Assembly: GCA_905478665.1 (NCBI GenBank)
Contig: CAJQJL010000075.1
Coordinates: forward strand, 1 to 64,000
DNA: 64,000 nucleotides
Source: an uncultured Flavobacteriales bacterium
GTDB lineage: Bacteria; Bacteroidota; Bacteroidia; Flavobacteriales_D; Crocinitomicaceae
Direction: 5' to 3'
Each line of letters begins with the position of its first letter. The stretch's first letter is position 1. The position numbers and the translations under genes were made by a program. Under the pieces are notes generated by a model. It worked only from the letters and a program-made list of their open reading frames with translations. It had not been told where the DNA came from and searched no databases. Shown here in pieces: positions 1 to 8,244 of the stretch.

Positions 1-59
1 GGTTTCTTTAAAGCCTCAGAAAGTTTTTCCAGTGTCCGTTTCAAGAAGAATACTGAACT

Positions 60-425
60 TTACGGAGCAACAAACACTGTTTCTCTTGAAGTGGTTTCCT
101 CTTCAATTTTAATAACTCCATGTCCGCTTATATTTCCTGCTTTTACATCGATATTGTAGATGGCAACACCTGCTTGCCCCAATTGATATACATCATTGAA
201 ATTAAAAATAGCTTCGCCAGACGTATTGGTAGTAACTGGATCAATAGTGTTCGGTTCTTCTATGCCCGTCATTTCGTTGAACAATTCTACTTCTGCATTG
301 GCTACAAGTTGATTGGTCGAGTCGCGTACTGTGATGATAACGAGCGTATCGTCTTTAGTATGACAGCCAACTAAAACAAAAATGCTCAATATCAGGCAAA
401 GAGTGGGTCGAAAAAAAGTATTCAT
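60..425 (-). CDS. putative lipoprotein (hypothetical)
   Basis: ORF with lipobox-like N-terminus (LSIFVLVGCHTK). Confidence 0.7.
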   Translation of the reverse strand: MNTFFRPTLCLILSIFVLVGCHTKDDTLVIITVRDSTNQLVANAEVELFNEMTGIEEPNTIDPVTTNTSGEAIFNFNDVYQLGQAGVAIYNIDVKAGNISGHGVIKIEEETTSRETVFVAP

Positions 426-523
426 ATTGGTTGGGTTACATTGTTGTAAAGTAAAACAACCAAGGCTATCGAATAGTTACAATCGGTGCTGCTCGCTTTT
501 AATTACAAGGGAGCAGTCAATTT

Positions 524-1372
524 CTATTCTAATTCAACTATTCTCTCTGTTGTTCCATCCGAATAAAGATAGATAAGTACCATGTTCTTTTGAGGTGTTG
601 TTTCTCTACCCATTAGATCAACGACTTTAATCAATTCCTTTGTTTCTTTAGTTAGTTCTTCCAAGCCAACACCACATGGATTAATACCCGAATATAACTC
701 CTCGATTTCACATGCTGATAGAGCCCTGTCATAAATGCGTATATCATCGATATATCCTGTGAAAAACAACCCGTATTCTTCAGCAGGTGTTCTTCCGAAT
801 CCAATACAAAGAGTATCAATTTTGGAGGTGCTAGTCGTTAAATTAGAAACAAATCCTTCAAGGATATTGTCTTTATATAATTTCATCGTATCTCCATCAT
901 AGGTGCCAACGATAAAATGCCAATCATTGTCAACTGTATCGGAGCAGTTATATTCATGAAGAACACTATTCGTTCTATAGTGTCGAAGTGAATATTTGTT
1001 CTCAAAATTCACAAATATGCCAAAAGCAGAAATGCTACTTCCAGTAAAAAAATCTCCTAATTGATTGACAACAGTTTTATACATGTTTGTCGTTGTATTT
1101 GATTTAACCCATGCACAATAGGAGTACGCATTATAATTCACGGGGAAATTAGGAACTTCAATGTATTTGTTCAAACCAAAACCATAGGCAGATTGAGCTA
1201 CGCCATTTCTGTCATCAACTAATGTTGCTGCAAAAACATCACCGTGGTAATTATTGCCTGAAGCATCATAGGCATTTCCACTAAAATCATATTGTGCAAT
1301 CAACCCGTTGTTAATTTGGCCAAATGAAACAAAGTGGAAAAACAATAAAGAACCAAACATCAATACTTCCAT
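524..1372 (-). CDS. secreted LamG/concanavalin-like domain protein with noncanonical C-terminal tail (VVDLMGRET...YSDGTTER)
   Basis: LamG-like pattern (IAQYDFSGNAYDASGNNYHGDV ... GYIDDIRIYDRALSACEIEELY); C-terminal tail shared with 1535..2653. Confidence 0.8.
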   Translation of the reverse strand: MEVLMFGSLLFFHFVSFGQINNGLIAQYDFSGNAYDASGNNYHGDVFAATLVDDRNGVAQSAYGFGLNKYIEVPNFPVNYNAYSYCAWVKSNTTTNMYKTVVNQLGDFFTGSSISAFGIFVNFENKYSLRHYRTNSVLHEYNCSDTVDNDWHFIVGTYDGDTMKLYKDNILEGFVSNLTTSTSKIDTLCIGFGRTPAEEYGLFFTGYIDDIRIYDRALSACEIEELYSGINPCGVGLEELTKETKELIKVVDLMGRETTPQKNMVLIYLYSDGTTERIVELE

Positions 1373-1386
1373 AAGTAGAATTTTAT

Positions 1387-1394
1387 CAAAGTTA
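1387..1394 (-). promoter_or_regulatory. candidate Bacteroidota -7 box (TAACTTTG on minus strand) upstream of 524..1372
   Basis: Matches TAnnTTTG consensus, 14 nt upstream of the start codon; no clear -33 box. Confidence 0.4.
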
Positions 1395-1431
1395 AGGATG
1401 AATCAATATGGGAAAAATGACCTTTATCATT

Positions 1432-1474
1432 AATGAAAAAAGTCTCTCGTCAAATGACGAAAGACTTTCCTAGT
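1432..1474. repeat. 43-bp repeat containing terminator hairpin, identical to 2889..2931
   Basis: aatgaaaaaagtctctcgtcaaatgacgaaagactttcctagt present twice; AGTCT-c-TCGTCA-aa-TGACGA-a-AGACT stem followed by T-run on minus strand. Confidence 0.9.
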
Positions 1475-1534
1475 CGCGGGGACCGCTCAATTATCTAACT
1501 TCGTTTTTGATTTTAATGAGGTTGTAGGGTTTTA

Positions 1535-2653
1535 TCATTCCTTCATCTTAAACACTCTCTCTATCGTACCATCTGAATAATAATAGACGAGAGTAGTGTT
1601 AGGCCTGTAGGGTGTTTCTCTGCCCATAAGGTCAACTATCTTGAGTAGTTGTTTCGGAGTGTTGTTAAGTTCGTTGAGGCCAGTATAATTCATTGACAAG
1701 GTTATAGTGATGATACTATCACAACCTGCCACATTAGGAATTGTATCTGTATAAACTCCACCTGTTGTATAAACTGTACCACTTGGTGAAGTGTAAGTGT
1801 CTAGACTAGTCTCGCTGATTGAACTTGTAGTTGGAAGACAAGAACATAGATTGTTACAATCTAAACTAAATGAAGTTTGTGCGTCAACGCTTCCAGTCCA
1901 ATTTGCTATAGACCAAGTAACATCGTCAACTTCTATGCAAGTAAGGTTGGGATTGTTTATGCTATTGAAAACAAAAAAATTAGAATTGTTCCCATTTTTC
2001 AAGTTTAGGCAAGTAAGTTGGTTATTCTCACAATGCAAATCAGTCAAGGCAGTATTAGTAAATAAATCCAATGCCGTTAGCTGGTTAGAGTTACAATCCA
2101 ACAGAGCCAAAGCACTGTTTTGAGAAACATCCAGTGTTGTTAACTGGTTATTGCCACAAACCAACATATCCAAAGCACTGTTTTGAGAAACATCCAATGT
2201 TGTTAGCAGGCTAAAATTACAATCCAAATTACTCAACGCAATATTTTGAGAAACATCCAATGTTGTTAGTAGGTTACCACCACACCATAAGGCTACCAAT
2301 GCAGAATTGTTAGACACGTCCACCGATGTTAGTAGGTTAGCTACACAATTAAATTCTTGCAAAACATCGTTTTGAGATACGTCTATAGACGTTAGTTGGT
2401 TATTCTCACAATACAAAATGGTCAAAGCAGTAAACTCTTCTATTCCAGTTAAGTCAGAGATATTTAAAAAAGCACAAGTAATAGTTCCAGTAAAAGCATT
2501 TGCTTCGCTCACTTGAATTTCAGTATCAAGATTGGTGTTAATAGCTGTGTTTCCAACTAAATAGGCTTTAAAGTTAGCATCAGGAATGATTACATTTTGT
2601 GCATTTACATTTACAGCAGACAAAAGAATGATTGATAATAATAGCGTTTTCAT
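1535..2653 (-). CDS. secreted leucine-rich-repeat protein with VDLMGRET...YSDGT C-terminal tail
   Basis: Signal peptide; tandem LxxLDVSQNxALxxLxCxxNQLTTLDVS repeats; tail matches 524..1372. Confidence 0.88.
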   Translation of the reverse strand: MKTLLLSIILLSAVNVNAQNVIIPDANFKAYLVGNTAINTNLDTEIQVSEANAFTGTITCAFLNISDLTGIEEFTALTILYCENNQLTSIDVSQNDVLQEFNCVANLLTSVDVSNNSALVALWCGGNLLTTLDVSQNIALSNLDCNFSLLTTLDVSQNSALDMLVCGNNQLTTLDVSQNSALALLDCNSNQLTALDLFTNTALTDLHCENNQLTCLNLKNGNNSNFFVFNSINNPNLTCIEVDDVTWSIANWTGSVDAQTSFSLDCNNLCSCLPTTSSISETSLDTYTSPSGTVYTTGGVYTDTIPNVAGCDSIITITLSMNYTGLNELNNTPKQLLKIVDLMGRETPYRPNTTLVYYYSDGTIERVFKMKE

Positions 2654-2724
2654 AGTGGTTGGTTTTCAGCAAGGTTAGGTATAATAAGGCTATGAATAAC
2701 GTAACAGCTAGTATGGGGCAACAA

Positions 2725-2755
2725 AAAGCCCTGTATCGCAATGATAATGGGCTTT
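2725..2755 (-). terminator. terminator-like hairpin next to tRNA-fMet 3' remnant
   Basis: AAAGCCC...GGGCTTT inverted repeat with T-run on minus strand side. Confidence 0.55.
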
Positions 2756-2765
2756 CCTTCTCTTT

Positions 2766-2782
2766 GTAGCGGGGGCCAGACT
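2766..2782 (-). pseudogene. 17-bp remnant of tRNA-fMet 3' end
   Basis: gtagcgggggccagact identical to 25531..25547. Confidence 0.6.
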
Positions 2783-2897
2783 ATTTCATGGACTGGAATG
2801 TGTGAACAGCCCAAGCAAAGCCTTCCAACTCTTCGAGTTGCACTTTTTCCATTCAATACTTTACATGAGCAAGCTCCTGACAGCTTTAAATGAAAAA

Positions 2898-2923
2898 AGT
2901 CTCTCGTCAAATGACGAAAGACT
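2898..2923 (-). terminator. likely original terminator of tRNA-fMet gene
   Basis: AGTCTcTCGTCAaaTGACGAaAGACT hairpin; on minus strand followed by TTTTTTC; immediately downstream of displaced tRNA 3' end. Confidence 0.7.
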
Positions 2924-2927
2924 TTCC

Positions 2928-2974
2928 TAGTAGCGGGGGCCAGACTCGAACTGACGACCTTCGGGTTATGAGCC
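2928..2974. repeat. distal attachment site of integrative element (displaced tRNA-fMet 3' end)
   Basis: 47-bp perfect direct repeat of 25529..25575, covering the tRNA-fMet 3' part through the anticodon region. Confidence 0.9.
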
Positions 2975-3405
2975 AGAAGGTCGCGGTTGATAATCAGATA
3001 TATGGGGAGGCTAATTTACATTGGGGGACATATAAGTAACAAAAAATGACATTTCGTTACCTGATTTTGTTACCCAGCTTTCGGTTCGAAAGAAAGTGAA
3101 TGGAATAAAAAAAGGGAACTTATTTCTGAATTCCTCTAGTGAGTCGTCCGCAACAAAGTTCGAACTGGAATTCAGACTGCCCGACTTAGATGTTGGGTTT
3201 AGTTGATGGTTTTTTCACGAGTCCATAAAAAAATGGACTCAGAGCATTGTCTACTCTAGTAGGACTCCAAGGTAATATGAGTTCATTTTTGCTAGAAGCG
3301 TTAATAGTTCGTAATTTCACCATGACTTGAAATGTCTGATGCGCTGCATGGCTGTTGTCAATATGAACGTCCTTAATTTTTAACCCCAATTTTAAAACAA
3401 AAAAT

Positions 3406-4086
3406 ATGAAATCAATTTACTTTATTATTGCGCTTTGTGCATTGTCCTCATTTCAATCATTTGGCCAAACATTTGATTGGGTAACAAATGACACGATCGA
3501 AGCAAACTTAGAGCTTAATACAACAGTTCTATTGAAAATGGAACAATCGGCTATTGGGAACGATACCGTAACTCTAGGTATAGAGATTATTTACAATGAC
3601 CTCCCCGCTGCATGGGATGGAATGGTTTGCATAGAAGGAACGTGTCTCGGTATAATTCCACCAGTAGGTACTACCGGAACGATGACTCCTATCAGTGGAG
3701 CTCAAACAGGCTACGTAAGGCTTACTGTTAATCCAATGAACGGTACGGAAGTGGCAAAACTGCAGATTTATGTATACGATCTCAATTTTCCGAATGATGG
3801 AGATACTGCTACATGGTTGCTGAACAAAACCTTATCAATCGAGGAAGGAGACGCTTGGGGTGATTTGACTCTATACCCAAATCCAACATCGGAGTCGTTA
3901 GTTATTCAAACAGAGAATGAATTAGAACATGCTGAAGTGTATACACTTAGTGGAGAATTGGTTACTAAAATTACGGATGTATCATCTGGGGTTTTGGATT
4001 TGACAAATTTGGGAACAGGTATGTATTTCATAAAGTTGGTTCAACCAAATGGGTTGTTCGCAGTGCGTAAAGTTCAAAAACTGTGA
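3406..4086 (+). CDS. T9SS type A sorting domain secreted protein
   Basis: Signal peptide; C-terminus LYPNPTSESLVI...LTNLGTGMYFIKLVQ...VRKVQKL. Confidence 0.82.
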   Translation: MKSIYFIIALCALSSFQSFGQTFDWVTNDTIEANLELNTTVLLKMEQSAIGNDTVTLGIEIIYNDLPAAWDGMVCIEGTCLGIIPPVGTTGTMTPISGAQTGYVRLTVNPMNGTEVAKLQIYVYDLNFPNDGDTATWLLNKTLSIEEGDAWGDLTLYPNPTSESLVIQTENELEHAEVYTLSGELVTKITDVSSGVLDLTNLGTGMYFIKLVQPNGLFAVRKVQKL

Positions 4087-4450
4087 GATTAAGGGCTTAG
4101 TTTTTCTTGGAGATTCAGGCTTGTCATTTTCAGCTATCGCTAATGAGAATTTCTCAATTATTGCAGATTCGTTAACATTGGCGAATGGCAGTTTACCCCC
4201 CCCTTGCCCCCCTCCTTGAAGATCTAATTGGACATTATAAAGGAAAAACCATCATGCTCTTCGGCTTATTGGAAAGTGAGAAAATAGATTTGATAAATTT
4301 TTAACCCCCCTTACTGACAGTGGTTTCCTGACCAATTCGGCTTTCAATGTCGAGTGAATTGAAATGGAGTAGCAATCCAATAATTAATGCTAACAGATCA
4401 TGTTTTCTTCTGATTTAGTTCATAACTTGATACACCATACATAGGTAATA

Positions 4451-4873
4451 ATGGAAAAAATTAAGGTTAACTTCTTCTTACTTTTAATCCTTTGGGTTCA
4501 ATTTGGCTCTACTGGTTTCACGTATTACGTTAATTCTTGCGGTGCTTCTGGTATTACTTCAATTTCAGCAAATTATATAGGGTGTAGATGTAATCCCGAC
4601 ATCGTAGAATGGGATAAGCATGAGAGGAATGAGACACGCCTGACAGAAAAATGTTGCAGTTCACATGAGCATTTCGCGCAAACTGCGGACGACTATCCAA
4701 CTTCAGCATTCCAATCGCAAGATTCTCAGTTGGAAGGTTTATTTGAGGATTCGCCACTTGTAGAAATACAAGAGAATTACATAGGTGATCGAGTAGTTGA
4801 GAATTATAATTGTAACTCTCCTCCTATTCGAAATTTTGACATACGCACTTTTATTCAATCGTTCCTTATCTGA
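4451..4873 (+). CDS. HYC/CC/PP-type small secreted protein
   Basis: Signal-like N-terminus, early NSC, central CC, C-terminal PP and QSFLI end shared with 7073..7480. Confidence 0.6.
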   Translation: MEKIKVNFFLLLILWVQFGSTGFTYYVNSCGASGITSISANYIGCRCNPDIVEWDKHERNETRLTEKCCSSHEHFAQTADDYPTSAFQSQDSQLEGLFEDSPLVEIQENYIGDRVVENYNCNSPPIRNFDIRTFIQSFLI

Positions 4874-4989
4874 TCGTTTGATTTTTCTTTTTGACAACCA
4901 ATGTCAATGCACTTTGCACAGTGCAAGAGCTTACTTTGAATTTTACTTACAAGATTAACCCATGAATTGGGGCTAAAAAACATACAACT

Positions 4990-7014
4990 ATGAATAAAAT
5001 ATTATGCACTTTGACAATGACCTTATTGGGTTACATTTCATTTGGACAGGAATCCGTTACTATGCTGGTGCACAGCGATGACTACGGATATGAGGCGTAT
5101 TGGGAAATTGTACCTTCTGGCAATGCTTGTGGAACAGGAACAATTGCTTCAGGTGGAAACAATGCGGTGGGTTGCAATGGAGCCGGAGCTCAAGCACAAG
5201 CCCCAGGAGGATATGGGAACAATTTGAACGTAAATGAAGGGCCTTGGGTACTCACAACTGGTGCGCAGTACGATTTGATTTATGTTGATGATTGGGGTGA
5301 TGGTGGATTTGCATTTGATATCTTGGTAAATGGGTATCAAATTGAAACTTTTGATGGAATTGGTTTGGGTGGAACCTTCACTTTTACTGTTGAAGAGCCA
5401 CCTGCTTATGATTTAAGTGTTTTCGGTTCTAATCTGTACAGTTACGTTACGACAGGAACATTTAATATTGATGCGCACGTTTTTAATGGAGGGTTAACTA
5501 CGATTACTTCATATGACTTGAATTATACGGTAGATGGTGGAACTGTTAATACACATAATGTTTCGGGGACTTCTTTAGCAAATTATGCAAGTGAAGACGT
5601 GGCACACAGCGTTCCGTTGACAATTTCAACAAACGGTGTTTATCAAATAAAAATTTGGGCAAGTAATTTAAATGGCGGAAATGCTGATTTGAATACTCTT
5701 AATGACACATTGACTAAGTATGTTGAGGCAGGACCAGGTATTCCAAATATACTCGATGGTTATGTGAATGTGACTACCACTGTTAATCAAATTGCTGGTA
5801 CAAGCAATCAGATTTCGTCACCAACTGACTTAGATTTCCATCCCGTACTCACAAATAATGAACTATGGGTATGCAACAAAGGAATGGAAAACTCAGGCGG
5901 AAGTAGTGTAACGATTTATGATGCAGGAGGTGCTGGACAAACGAGTCTTTATAAACAAGATGGAAATGCTTGGCATTTTATGTCTCTTCCTACAGGAATT
6001 GCTTTTAGTCAAAATGGTAACTGGGCAAATTCCCCAGGTGTTTTTGATGCAAACCATAATGGTGGAGATGCTTTTACTGGACCTGCATTATGGTCAAGTG
6101 ATATGGCTATTTATGCAGAGCCTTCTGGGGGAAACGGAAGTCATTTGGACATGTTGCATGTGAGTCCATACAGTCAAGGAATTGCCTCTGAAAAGGACAA
6201 CGTCTTCTGGGTGTTTGATGGGTATACAAATGACATCGTCCGTTATGATTTTGCTGAGGATCATGGACCAGGTAATACGTTCCATGGTGATGCCATTATA
6301 CGTCGATATTCAGATGACGCAGTTGCGAAGGATCCAAATGATGAGATTGTTAGTCACCTAATTCTGGATGAAAATGCACAATGGTTATACGTTGTAGATC
6401 ACGGAAATGGACGGGTAATTCGAATTGATATAACTACAGGTTCTGATCAAGGGGGCGCCCCTAATTATCCTCAAAATGAACCGGTAGTCGAATATTCTGA
6501 GTACACAGGATATACGCAGGAAACAGTCGTTACGGGATTACTCAAGCCGGCTGGAATTGATGTTGTCGGTGACAGAATGATCGTTAGTGAATATCAAGCA
6601 GGTGAGATTATCATTTATGATATTTCAACAATGCCAGCGGTAGAATTGGAACGAATTAGTACAGGTTTATCTAGCGTGCAAGGAATTAAAGTTGGACCAA
6701 ATGGATTAATTTGGTTTGTAGATCAAAACTCAAATGGGGTTTACAAGATTGCCGCCGGAGACTTGGGTGTAGATGAGTTGGCTCTGAATTTTTCTATCTA
6801 TCCAAATCCGACGGAAGGTGAACTCAATGTTTTTGTGGATGCTTCTGTTGAGGGTTTTGTAGAGGTGAGAGATATTCAAGGTAAGTTGATTCATTCTACC
6901 TCCATTACAGGACAAGGTGCATCAATGCAATTGAATGTACTATCTGGTATGTATTTTGTTTCTCTTGTGAGTAATGGTATTCATTCTGAGACAAAACGGG
7001 TGATTATTAAATGA
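4990..7014 (+). CDS. T9SS-exported protein with C-terminal NHL/SMP-30-like beta-propeller and sorting domain
   Basis: Signal peptide; propeller-like GIDVVGDRMIVSEYQAGEIIIYD; T9SS tail YPNPTEGELNVFV...GMYFVSLVSNGIHSETKRVIIK. Confidence 0.82.
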   Translation: MNKILCTLTMTLLGYISFGQESVTMLVHSDDYGYEAYWEIVPSGNACGTGTIASGGNNAVGCNGAGAQAQAPGGYGNNLNVNEGPWVLTTGAQYDLIYVDDWGDGGFAFDILVNGYQIETFDGIGLGGTFTFTVEEPPAYDLSVFGSNLYSYVTTGTFNIDAHVFNGGLTTITSYDLNYTVDGGTVNTHNVSGTSLANYASEDVAHSVPLTISTNGVYQIKIWASNLNGGNADLNTLNDTLTKYVEAGPGIPNILDGYVNVTTTVNQIAGTSNQISSPTDLDFHPVLTNNELWVCNKGMENSGGSSVTIYDAGGAGQTSLYKQDGNAWHFMSLPTGIAFSQNGNWANSPGVFDANHNGGDAFTGPALWSSDMAIYAEPSGGNGSHLDMLHVSPYSQGIASEKDNVFWVFDGYTNDIVRYDFAEDHGPGNTFHGDAIIRRYSDDAVAKDPNDEIVSHLILDENAQWLYVVDHGNGRVIRIDITTGSDQGGAPNYPQNEPVVEYSEYTGYTQETVVTGLLKPAGIDVVGDRMIVSEYQAGEIIIYDISTMPAVELERISTGLSSVQGIKVGPNGLIWFVDQNSNGVYKIAAGDLGVDELALNFSIYPNPTEGELNVFVDASVEGFVEVRDIQGKLIHSTSITGQGASMQLNVLSGMYFVSLVSNGIHSETKRVIIK

Positions 7015-7022
7015 TGAAAAAT

Positions 7023-7054
7023 GGGGGGTAGGATCATGTTCTGCCCCCTTTATT
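7023..7054 (+). terminator. rho-independent terminator
   Basis: GGGGGTAG...CTGCCCCC stem followed by TTTATT. Confidence 0.65.
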
Positions 7055-7061
7055 AATTGAC

Positions 7062-7069
7062 TATATTTG
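7062..7069 (+). promoter_or_regulatory. candidate -7 box TATATTTG for 7073..7480
   Basis: TAnnTTTG match just after a terminator and 4 nt before ATG. Confidence 0.35.
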
Positions 7070-7072
7070 AGT

Positions 7073-7480
7073 ATGCTTAAGAGAATTATTTCTGGGTTGT
7101 TAGTTCTTATTGTACTTACTGGTACAGTTGGCGTAAACTATGATTCTCATTACTGCGGGGGCGAGTTTGTTAAATCCCAAATTTCAATTCTTCCCAGTAC
7201 GCTTTCTTGTGGGATGAAGATGGAAATTGGCAAGAAGTGTAATGATCGGGAGTCGTTTTCCCGTGTTTGTTGTTCTAATGATCACATAAGTTTTGAGTTG
7301 AATGAAGATTACAATGTTGATCAAGTTCTAGCTCCTGCGTTTATTTCCAATTTTTCCATTCCTGTTTCAGTCATTGAGGAATATAATTTTATAGACGAGA
7401 TAGGATATTCCTTTTTAGGGTATTCACCTCCTCCCATAGATCGAGATATTGTCGTTTTCTATCAATCCTTTCTTATTTGA
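7073..7480 (+). CDS. HYC/CC/PP-type small secreted protein
   Basis: HYC, VCC and PPP motifs; ATG at 7073 preferred over TTG at 7067. Confidence 0.72.
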   Translation: MLKRIISGLLVLIVLTGTVGVNYDSHYCGGEFVKSQISILPSTLSCGMKMEIGKKCNDRESFSRVCCSNDHISFELNEDYNVDQVLAPAFISNFSIPVSVIEEYNFIDEIGYSFLGYSPPPIDRDIVVFYQSFLI

Positions 7481-7677
7481 TTTAATTTCAGCCATTCCGT
7501 TGTATTCAGGAATGGTGTTTTAGTGCATCTCCAGTATGCGCTTACTTAGTATTTCGCGTACTAAGTTATGTTGAATACAATTCACATTTTTTCTTATAGC
7601 ACTCCGCTGATACAGGTTTCCACTTGAATTATGAGCTGTCTACAACAAGAACATTAGTAATCAAATAATGAAATTTC

Positions 7678-8190
7678 ATGCACCATTTAGTTAGACTTTT
7701 TATAAAAATAGTTGGAGTATTCGTTCTTATTCTTACTTCAACTAATCAGTTTTTTGCCCAATCCGAAATTCCTGAAATGCAATTGCAAAGCATTGAGGGT
7801 AGCAGAATAAGTACGCAGGAAGTGTTTGATAAAGGACAACCAATATTACTCGTTTTTTGGGCTACATGGTGCAATCATACATCTGTTGGGCTGACGGATA
7901 TTCAGGATGAATACTTAGATGATTGGCGGGATAATTTTGATCTGAAAATTGTGGCTGTTTCTGTTGATGATTCAAAAACCTCCAATCGCGCCGTAACTGT
8001 TGCGAATAGTAGTGGATGGGATTTCGATGTTTTTCTAGATGTTAATGGTGATTTTAAAAGAGCCATGGGGGTGAATACTGCGCCTCATGTCGTTTTATTA
8101 AATGCAGAAGGAAAGGTTGTTTGGCAACAACCAAAATACTTGAGTGGAGATGAAGAGATAATTCAGGAAAAATTGGAAGAGCTGAAATAG
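7678..8190 (+). CDS. TlpA/thioredoxin-like periplasmic protein (CNHT active site)
   Basis: Thioredoxin fold motif LVFWATWCNHT and VNTAPHVVLLNAEGKVVW. Confidence 0.85.
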   Translation: MHHLVRLFIKIVGVFVLILTSTNQFFAQSEIPEMQLQSIEGSRISTQEVFDKGQPILLVFWATWCNHTSVGLTDIQDEYLDDWRDNFDLKIVAVSVDDSKTSNRAVTVANSSGWDFDVFLDVNGDFKRAMGVNTAPHVVLLNAEGKVVWQQPKYLSGDEEIIQEKLEELK

Positions 8191-8244
8191 GAGAATACAC
8201 TAAATGATTCAGCGAATTAAATGTGAATTACTAAGGTTAGACAA

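Noticed and set aside
120-374. 84-aa plus-strand ORF antisense to the 60..425 lipoprotein
   Set aside because: The minus-strand frame has a clear lipobox signal; the plus-strand frame has no features.
2650-2910. 86-aa minus-strand ORF
   Set aside because: Runs through the 17-bp tRNA remnant and terminator hairpins; likely a chance ORF over att scars.
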